Assembly: GCF_001295795.1 (NCBI RefSeq)
Contig: NZ_LJHY01000010.1
Location: 62,001 to 126,000 of the forward strand
DNA length: 64,000 nucleotides
Direction of reading: 5' to 3'
Source: Novosphingobium sp. AAP83
GTDB taxonomy: Bacteria > Pseudomonadota > Alphaproteobacteria > Sphingomonadales > Sphingomonadaceae
Part shown: piece by piece, positions 58,708 through 64,000 of the stretch
Numbering within the stretch: position 1 is the first letter of the stretch
Layout: each line of letters starts with the position of its first letter
Notes under the pieces: generated by a model
The model's input: the letters and a program-made list of their open reading frames with translations, nothing else
What the model was told of the DNA's origin: nothing
The model's database searches: none
Made by a program: the position numbers and the translations under genes

Positions 58708-59321
58708 AGTTCTACAATCAGTCCCGCCAATCGCTCCACTTCGGCGCGGTCATGGCTGACGTAAAGGATGGGCAGACGCACTTCGTCGCGCAGGCGTTCG
58801 ATCACCAGCATCACTTCCTCGCGCCGGGCGCGGTCCAGCGAGGCGAGCGGTTCGTCCATCAGCAGGAAGCGCGGGCCGCTGAGCAAGGCGCGGCCAATGG
58901 CTACGCGCTGCGCCTCGCCGCCCGATAGCGTGCGCGGCCAGCGGTCGAGCAGGTGCGCGATGCCAAGGAATGCGGCGGCGTCCTCCAGCGTCATCAGGCT
59001 GCGCCCCTCGGCCCGCGCTGCGCCATATTCAAGGTTTTGGCGCACGCGCAGGTGCGGGAACAGACGGCTATCCTGAAACACATAGCCTGCGCGGCGTTGC
59101 TGCACGGGCAGATCGATGCCAAGGTCGCTATCGAACAGCACTTGGCCTGTAAGCGCAATGCGCCCGCGATCAGGGCGGAGCAGGCCTGCGACCATGTTGA
59201 GCAGCGAGGTCTTGCCCGCGCCCGATGGTCCGAACAGCGCGGTCACGCTGCTGTCGCTGGTGAAGTTTGCGGTGACTTTGGCCTCGCCCAATTGGCGTTC
59301 GGCGCGGACTTCAAAGGACAT
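58704..59321 (-). CDS. modC: Molybdate ABC transporter ATP-binding protein, short form
   Basis: ATPase of the molybdate importer. From the ATG at 59321, inside the end of modB, it has 205 residues: Walker A FGPSGAGKT (30-38), signature LSGGEAQRVAIGRA, Walker B FLLMDEPLASLD and the switch ILYVSHDRAEVERL. The C-terminal molybdate-binding MOP domain present in typical ModC (about 350 residues) is missing, so regulation by cytoplasmic molybdate through this domain is absent. Translationally coupled to modB by overlap. Confidence 0.9.
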   Translation of the reverse strand: MSFEVRAERQLGEAKVTANFTSDSSVTALFGPSGAGKTSLLNMVAGLLRPDRGRIALTGQVLFDSDLGIDLPVQQRRAGYVFQDSRLFPHLRVRQNLEYGAARAEGRSLMTLEDAAAFLGIAHLLDRWPRTLSGGEAQRVAIGRALLSGPRFLLMDEPLASLDRARREEVMLVIERLRDEVRLPILYVSHDRAEVERLAGLIVEL

Positions 59322-60000
59322 GACCGCCCCTTCCCGTGCGCCGCGCCAGGGCTTCGGATGCCACCAGCGCGCCGAGCGAGAGCAGCACCGAGACGGCGAC
59401 GAGCCGGACGACCTGGGGTTCAGCCCCCGGAATCTGGAGCGCGCTGTAGATGGCGAGCGGCAGGGTTTGCGTCTCGCCCGGAATGTTGGAGACGAAAGTA
59501 ATCGTCGCGCCGAATTCGCCCAGCGAGCGCGCAAAGCCGAGCACCGCGCCTGCGATCACGCCGGGCAGCGCCAGCGGCAGGGTAATCGTGCGGAACGTGC
59601 GCCAGCGCGATGCGCCCAGCGTCATCGCGGCTTGTTCCAGTTTCGGGTCTACTGCTTCAAGCGAAAGCCGGATCGCGCGCACCATCAGCGGCAAAGCCAT
59701 GACCGCAGCAGCCAGCGCCGCGCCGGTCCAGCGGAACAGGAACGTGAGGCCGAGTGTTGCCTCAAGCAGATGCCCCGCAGGCCCTTGCGGCCCGAACGCG
59801 ATCAGCAGGAACCAGCCGGTGACGACGGGTGGCAGGACAAGCGGCAAATGGACCAGCGCATCGAGCAGGACTTTGCCGGGAAAGCGCCCGCGCGCCAGAG
59901 CCCATGCCATCGCAAAGGCCAAGGGCAGCGAGAGGCCCACCGCCATCGCGCTGACTTTCAGCGAGAGGCGGATAACCTCCCATTCCTCTGGCCCCGGCAT
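59311..60000 (-). CDS. modB: Molybdate ABC transporter permease
   Basis: Inner-membrane channel subunit of the molybdate importer, 229 residues with five or six membrane helices. The cytoplasmic coupling loop appears as AAMTLGASRWRTFRTITLPL, and GFARSLGEFGATITFVSNIP is the classical ModB motif. It lies 3 bases after modA and overlaps modC. Confidence 0.94.
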   Translation of the reverse strand: MPGPEEWEVIRLSLKVSAMAVGLSLPLAFAMAWALARGRFPGKVLLDALVHLPLVLPPVVTGWFLLIAFGPQGPAGHLLEATLGLTFLFRWTGAALAAAVMALPLMVRAIRLSLEAVDPKLEQAAMTLGASRWRTFRTITLPLALPGVIAGAVLGFARSLGEFGATITFVSNIPGETQTLPLAIYSALQIPGAEPQVVRLVAVSVLLSLGALVASEALARRTGRGGHVL

Positions 60001-60003
60001 CGC

Positions 60004-60774
60004 TTAGCGCGCACCAAAGCCGCGTCGCGCCAAGATCGCCCGGCCTTCGCGCGAGAGGAGGAAGCGGCGGAAGGCTTCGGAATCAGGGTGCGTGGATGTT
60101 TTGAGCAGGGCGATGGGATACGTGATCGGCGGATGGCTGTTGGCCGGGAACACGCCGATCACGCGCACTTTTGCCGAGGCGCGGGCGTCTGTGGCATAGA
60201 CCACGCCCAAGGGGGCCGCGCCGCGCTCTACCAATGCCAGCGCCGCGCGCACGTTTTCGGCAGGGGCGATGCGGGAGGCCACCGCGCGCCAGACGCCCAG
60301 CTTTTCCAGCGCGGCTTTGCCATAGCGGCCCGCCGGAACCGCCGCAGGATCAGCCATTGCCAAGCGTCCGCTGCCCATCGCGCGGGCAAGGGGAAAACCC
60401 GGTGCGATGGAGAGTTGCGCTTTGCTTTGCACCGGCGCGATCAGGACCAGCCGGTTTTCCGTCAGCCGTGCGCGGGTGCCGGGGCGGAGCAGGGTTTTGG
60501 CCTGCGCATAGTCCATCCACTCCTCGTCGGCCGAGATGAACAGATCGGCTTTCGCGCCAGCCTCGATCTGGCGGGCGAGCGCGGAGGAGGAGGCGAACGA
60601 GAGCACCGGGCGGGGATGGCGCAGCGCGGCCCAGCGGTTGGCGGCGTCGCTCAGCGCTTCCTGCATGCTGGCAGCGGCCAGCACTAATGGCCCGCGCGCC
60701 TGCGCGTGGGCAGGCGTTGCGGGCAAAAGCACTGCCAAGGACAGCGCCAGTGCAAAACGGACGAAAGCGATCAA
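60004..60774 (-). CDS. modA: Molybdate ABC transporter substrate-binding protein
   Basis: Periplasmic molybdate receptor of 256 residues. It starts at a TTG (60774) with a GGAG site 6 bases before it; a signal peptide (VRFALALSLAVLLPATPAHA) follows. The oxyanion-binding segments are LAAASMQEAL, FASSSALARQIEAGAKADLF and DPAAVPAGRYGKAALEKLG. First gene of modABC. Confidence 0.92.
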   Translation of the reverse strand: MIAFVRFALALSLAVLLPATPAHAQARGPLVLAAASMQEALSDAANRWAALRHPRPVLSFASSSALARQIEAGAKADLFISADEEWMDYAQAKTLLRPGTRARLTENRLVLIAPVQSKAQLSIAPGFPLARAMGSGRLAMADPAAVPAGRYGKAALEKLGVWRAVASRIAPAENVRAALALVERGAAPLGVVYATDARASAKVRVIGVFPANSHPPITYPIALLKTSTHPDSEAFRRFLLSREGRAILARRGFGAR

Positions 60775-60791
60775 AGCGACTCCGGGGACAA

Positions 60792-60811
60792 GCTATATCC
60801 GTTGGTATACA
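60792..60811 (-). promoter_or_regulatory. Possible ModE-like site upstream of modA
   Basis: GCTATATCCGTTGGTATACA has two facing TATAT/TATAC half-sites about 20 bases before the modA start and vaguely resembles the ModE operator. The match is weak and no modE gene is seen. Confidence 0.25.
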
Positions 60812-60838
60812 GACAGGCTACGCCCGGACAAACCCTTC

Positions 60839-63800
60839 TTACCGCCCCATCAAGGTTCGTGCCTGACTGGCGACTTGCGCCAGCATGGCCGGGCCGACCG
60901 TTTGCGCGGCCTGGGCGCGGTCCACCAGCGAGCGGAACTGGCGCACCGGAACGGCATTGACCGCCAGCCAATCGGCCACGAAAGCATCGGGCGATTTGCC
61001 TTGCGAGCGCTTGAGGAAATCGAGCCGCATCTGTTCGAAATCGCGGGCGAGACCTGCGATAAGCAGACGCTCCCACGGATCGGACGGGTTCATCCGACGC
61101 GCCGCCTGTTGCGCCCAGTCCAGCCCAAGCGCCGCGCCCAGATCGGCAAAGGCTCCGGTCAGCGCGCCTGCATCGACGTTCAATTCGCCCGCGAGATGGG
61201 CAAGGCCGATGGCGCCGTCCATATCGTACAAGTGGACCAGCCGCTCGGCGATGGCGGGCGGAGTTCCGGAGGCGGCCAGCTCCTGCGCCATAAGCCGCGC
61301 CTGTGCCTGCGCCTCGCCGCGCAGCAATTGCGCGGCGGTGTGCGAGAGCAGGGCAACGCCGCCGAACAGGTCTTCCATCAGATCATCAGGACGCATGGTA
61401 CCGCGCCCGGCGCGCAGCACATCGGCGATGTGGCCGCGCAAGCCGAGGGCGGCCTTTTCGAACAGGGAAAGCCGCAGCACTTCGGGGATATCGGCGGTAT
61501 CGAGCATGTCCCAGGTGGTGCGCAGATCGAGCAGGCGCTCTGCCGCGACGAAGGCCGAGGCCACTTGCGCCAGCGTGCAACCTTCCTCCTCGCACAGTTC
61601 AAACGGATGGACCGGGCCGAGCCGGTTGATGATGCGGTTGGCCAGCTTGGTCGCGATGATTTCGCGGCGCAGGCGGTGATGGACAATCTCGGTTTCAAAC
61701 ACCTCGCGCATTTGCGGCGGGAAGGCGGCGATCAGCTCTTCTTCGAGCACCGGATCATCGACGACGGGGCTTTCCTCAAGCGCGCGTTGCAGCACCAGCT
61801 TGCTGCTGGAAAGCAGAACCGCGAGTTCGGGACGGGTCAGCCCCTGCCCCGATACCGCGCGCCGGGCGAGGTCTTCGGGTCCGGCAAGGCCTTCGGTCTT
61901 GCGATCCAGATCGCCGCCTTCTTCGAGCACATCGATCAGGCGGGACCACGACGGCATCGTGGCCGCACCGCCCCGTTCGGCGATGGACAGCGCGAGTGCC
62001 TGCAAGCGGTTGTCCTCAAGCACCAGATGCGCGACGTCGTCGGTCATCGACACCAGCAGCTCGACGCGGGCATCCTCGGTCAATTTGCCCGAGCGTTTGG
62101 CGGCGGCCAGCGCGATCTTGATGTTGACTTCGTTATCCGAGCAATCGACGCCTGCCGAATTGTCGATGAAATCGGTGTTGATACGGCCACCGAGCAGCGC
62201 AAATTCGATGCGTGCGGCCTGCGTAGTGCCAAGGTTCGCACCTTCGCCGATCACCCGTGCGCGCACTTCATTGGCCGATACGCGCAGGGAATCGTTGGAG
62301 GGATCGCCCACATCGGCGTTGTTCTGCTGGCTGCTCTTTACATAAGTACCGATGCCGCCGAACCAAAGCAGATCGACTTGCGCGCGCAGGATGGCTGATA
62401 TCAGTGATTCAGGATCAAGTTCGGTTTCGGCGACACCCAGCATGGTCTGCACTTGCGGGGTTAACGGGATAGCCTTCATCGAGCGCGGATAGACCCCGCC
62501 GCCTTGCGAAATCAGGCTCTTGTCATAATCGTCCCAGCTTGAACGCGGCAAGGCAAACATCCGCGCGCGTTCGGCCCAGCTTGCCGCCGGATCGGGATCG
62601 GGATCAAGGAAGATGTGGCGGTGATCGAATGCGGCGACCACTTTGAGCGCCTTGGATAGCAACATGCCGTTGCCGAACACATCGCCCGACATATCGCCGC
62701 AACCCGCCACGCGCACCGGCTCTGCCTGCACGTCGACACCCAGTTCGAGGAAGTGGCGGCGCACCGACAGCCATGCCCCGCGCGCGGTGATGCCCATCGC
62801 CTTGTGATCATAGCCTTTTGATCCGCCACTGGCGAAAGCATCGTCGAGCCAGAAGTCGCTGGATTCGGCGATAGCATTGGCAACGTCGGAGAAGGTGGCG
62901 GTGCCTTTATCGGCGGCAACGACGAAATAGGGGTCTTCGCCATCGCGCACGACCACGGCTGCGGGATGGACCACTTTGCCCTCCACGATATTGTCGGTGA
63001 TCGACAGCAGCGTGCGGATGAATACCTGATAGCTCGCCTTGCCCTCGGCCAGCCAGCCTTCGCGATCGCGCGACGGATCGGGCAAGTGCTTGGGATAGAA
63101 GCCACCCTTGGCGCCGGTGGGCACGATCACCGCATTTTTCACGCGCTGCGCCTTCATCAATCCGAGGATTTCCGTGCGGAAGTCATCGCGCCGGTCAGAC
63201 CAGCGCAAGCCGCCGCGCGCGACAGGCCCGGCGCGCAAATGGATGCCTTCGACACGCGGCGAATAGACGAAAATTTCGCGCCATGGCACCGGACGCGGCA
63301 GGCCGTGGACCAATGCGGAATCGATCTTGAAGGCCATCGCCTCTGCCGCTGCGGGGGCAAAGGCATTGGTGCGCAAGATCGCCATAACCAGCGCGCGGAA
63401 CTGGCGCAGCAGGCGGTCATCGTTGATTGCGGCAACGCCTGCCAGCCCTGCACGGATATGCTCTTCCGCCGCGCTGAAGGCCGCTTCACGGTCGCCTGAA
63501 AAGGCCGGATAATGGCGCGCGACAAAGGCATCGATCAATCCGCGCGTTACGGCGGGCGCGTTCTTCAGGGCCTCTACCACCGTCGGGATGCCGAAGGTCA
63601 TGCCCGCCTGGCGCAGATAGCGGTAGAATGCGCGCAGCCAATTGGCCTCGAGGGCAGAAAGGCCCGTTGCCACGATCAGGCGGTTGAACGCATCGTCCTC
63701 TGCCGCGCCATTGAGCACGGCGGCGAGCGAGCCTTCGATTGTGCTGGCGCGGCTCAACAAATCGCTAACGCTGCTATCGGCAGGGTGCGCCACAAGGAAA

Positions 63801-64000
63801 TCATGGACATAACCGAGTTTGCCGCCATCCAATGGCGTTGGCATTTCTTCCAGCACACGGAAGCCGAAGTTTTCCAGCACCGGCACCGCATCAGACAGGA
63901 CGATGGCTCCTTCACGCTGATAGAGCTTCAGCCGCAGCGCTGTTTCGCTTGCGTTCTGGTGCAGCCTTGCGGCGCGGCGAGGCGCTTTGCTGCCCGAGAG
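60839..64000 (-). CDS. gdh: NAD-specific glutamate dehydrogenase, large type, 3' part
   Basis: Very large (normally about 1600 residues) NAD-dependent glutamate dehydrogenase that makes 2-oxoglutarate and ammonia. The frame covers the last 1053 codons and runs off the right edge. The catalytic core contains ARGGLRWSDRRDDFRTEILG, VPTGAKGGFYPKHLPD, the cofactor segment GCGDMSGDVFGNGML and KVVAAFDHRHIFLDPDPDP. A long helical C-terminal domain follows. The ATG at 63886 is not the start, because coding similarity continues upstream (e.g. NASETALRLKLYQREGAIVL). It ends 64 bases before modA begins. Confidence 0.96.
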   Translation of the reverse strand, partial: LSGSKAPRRAARLHQNASETALRLKLYQREGAIVLSDAVPVLENFGFRVLEEMPTPLDGGKLGYVHDFLVAHPADSSVSDLLSRASTIEGSLAAVLNGAAEDDAFNRLIVATGLSALEANWLRAFYRYLRQAGMTFGIPTVVEALKNAPAVTRGLIDAFVARHYPAFSGDREAAFSAAEEHIRAGLAGVAAINDDRLLRQFRALVMAILRTNAFAPAAAEAMAFKIDSALVHGLPRPVPWREIFVYSPRVEGIHLRAGPVARGGLRWSDRRDDFRTEILGLMKAQRVKNAVIVPTGAKGGFYPKHLPDPSRDREGWLAEGKASYQVFIRTLLSITDNIVEGKVVHPAAVVVRDGEDPYFVVAADKGTATFSDVANAIAESSDFWLDDAFASGGSKGYDHKAMGITARGAWLSVRRHFLELGVDVQAEPVRVAGCGDMSGDVFGNGMLLSKALKVVAAFDHRHIFLDPDPDPAASWAERARMFALPRSSWDDYDKSLISQGGGVYPRSMKAIPLTPQVQTMLGVAETELDPESLISAILRAQVDLLWFGGIGTYVKSSQQNNADVGDPSNDSLRVSANEVRARVIGEGANLGTTQAARIEFALLGGRINTDFIDNSAGVDCSDNEVNIKIALAAAKRSGKLTEDARVELLVSMTDDVAHLVLEDNRLQALALSIAERGGAATMPSWSRLIDVLEEGGDLDRKTEGLAGPEDLARRAVSGQGLTRPELAVLLSSSKLVLQRALEESPVVDDPVLEEELIAAFPPQMREVFETEIVHHRLRREIIATKLANRIINRLGPVHPFELCEEEGCTLAQVASAFVAAERLLDLRTTWDMLDTADIPEVLRLSLFEKAALGLRGHIADVLRAGRGTMRPDDLMEDLFGGVALLSHTAAQLLRGEAQAQARLMAQELAASGTPPAIAERLVHLYDMDGAIGLAHLAGELNVDAGALTGAFADLGAALGLDWAQQAARRMNPSDPWERLLIAGLARDFEQMRLDFLKRSQGKSPDAFVADWLAVNAVPVRQFRSLVDRAQAAQTVGPAMLAQVASQARTLMGR

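Overview
The window looks like chromosomal DNA from an alphaproteobacterium of the order Sphingomonadales (Novosphingobium/Sphingomonas-like). This rests on the gene set: sciP, a coq7-type ubiquinone hydroxylase, a very large NAD-glutamate dehydrogenase, a PEP-CTERM protein, HrcA/CIRCE-type groESL control, and several small conserved hypotheticals of the kind I associate with sphingomonads. High G+C, very dense coding and long antisense open frames fit this. No rRNA, tRNA, CRISPR array, prophage or intact insertion sequence was recognised.

Layout. 1-4.2 kb: rpoB (5' part, minus strand) diverges from rplJ-rplL. 4.2-9.2 kb: an orphan EnvZ-like histidine kinase, a MATE exporter, and CIRCE-groES-groEL. 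9.3-15.5 kb: a minus-strand operon of RND adaptor, RND pump, DUF445 protein and GNAT enzyme, with overlapping stops and starts. 15.9-24.8 kb: sciP with a small upstream partner, mnmA, a lipoprotein serine hydrolase, pdxH-CDF-phzF, and a DnaJ-like gene-BrkB/YihY-fabI operon. 24.9-29.7 kb: a hypothetical, then rlmH-envC-ctpA-dsbB-coq7 on the minus strand. 30-37.7 kb: a ClpP-fold-like periplasmic protein, comM, and class Ia nrdA and nrdB separated by small genes. 37.8-41 kb: an accessory stretch with small orphan genes, a KTSC protein, palindromic repeats around a DUF559 nuclease gene, and a Ser/Gly/Thr-repeat PEP-CTERM protein. 41.2-44.6 kb: the ruv locus, split by foreign-looking genes including a ParDE toxin-antitoxin pair, with a duplicated remnant of the ruvB start. 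44.7-64 kb: acnA with a Fur-like site upstream, an EamA transporter, two L,D-transpeptidase-type proteins, ispG, acetyltransferases, tldD, an ABC ATPase, nadB, modABC and the 3' part of a large NAD-glutamate dehydrogenase gene.

Most genes are housekeeping. The less ordinary signals are the ruvB 5'-end duplication beside parDE; a secreted-protein gene interrupted by a single in-frame TAG; a DUF559 gene whose stop codon lies inside one of two terminal inverted REP-like repeats; a dispersed family of about 90-180 bp elements with inverted ends built on CGCAGAG; a near-perfect 57 bp palindrome at 55.4 kb; and several conserved-looking micro-genes (47-61 codons), two of them missed by a length cutoff of about 60 codons.
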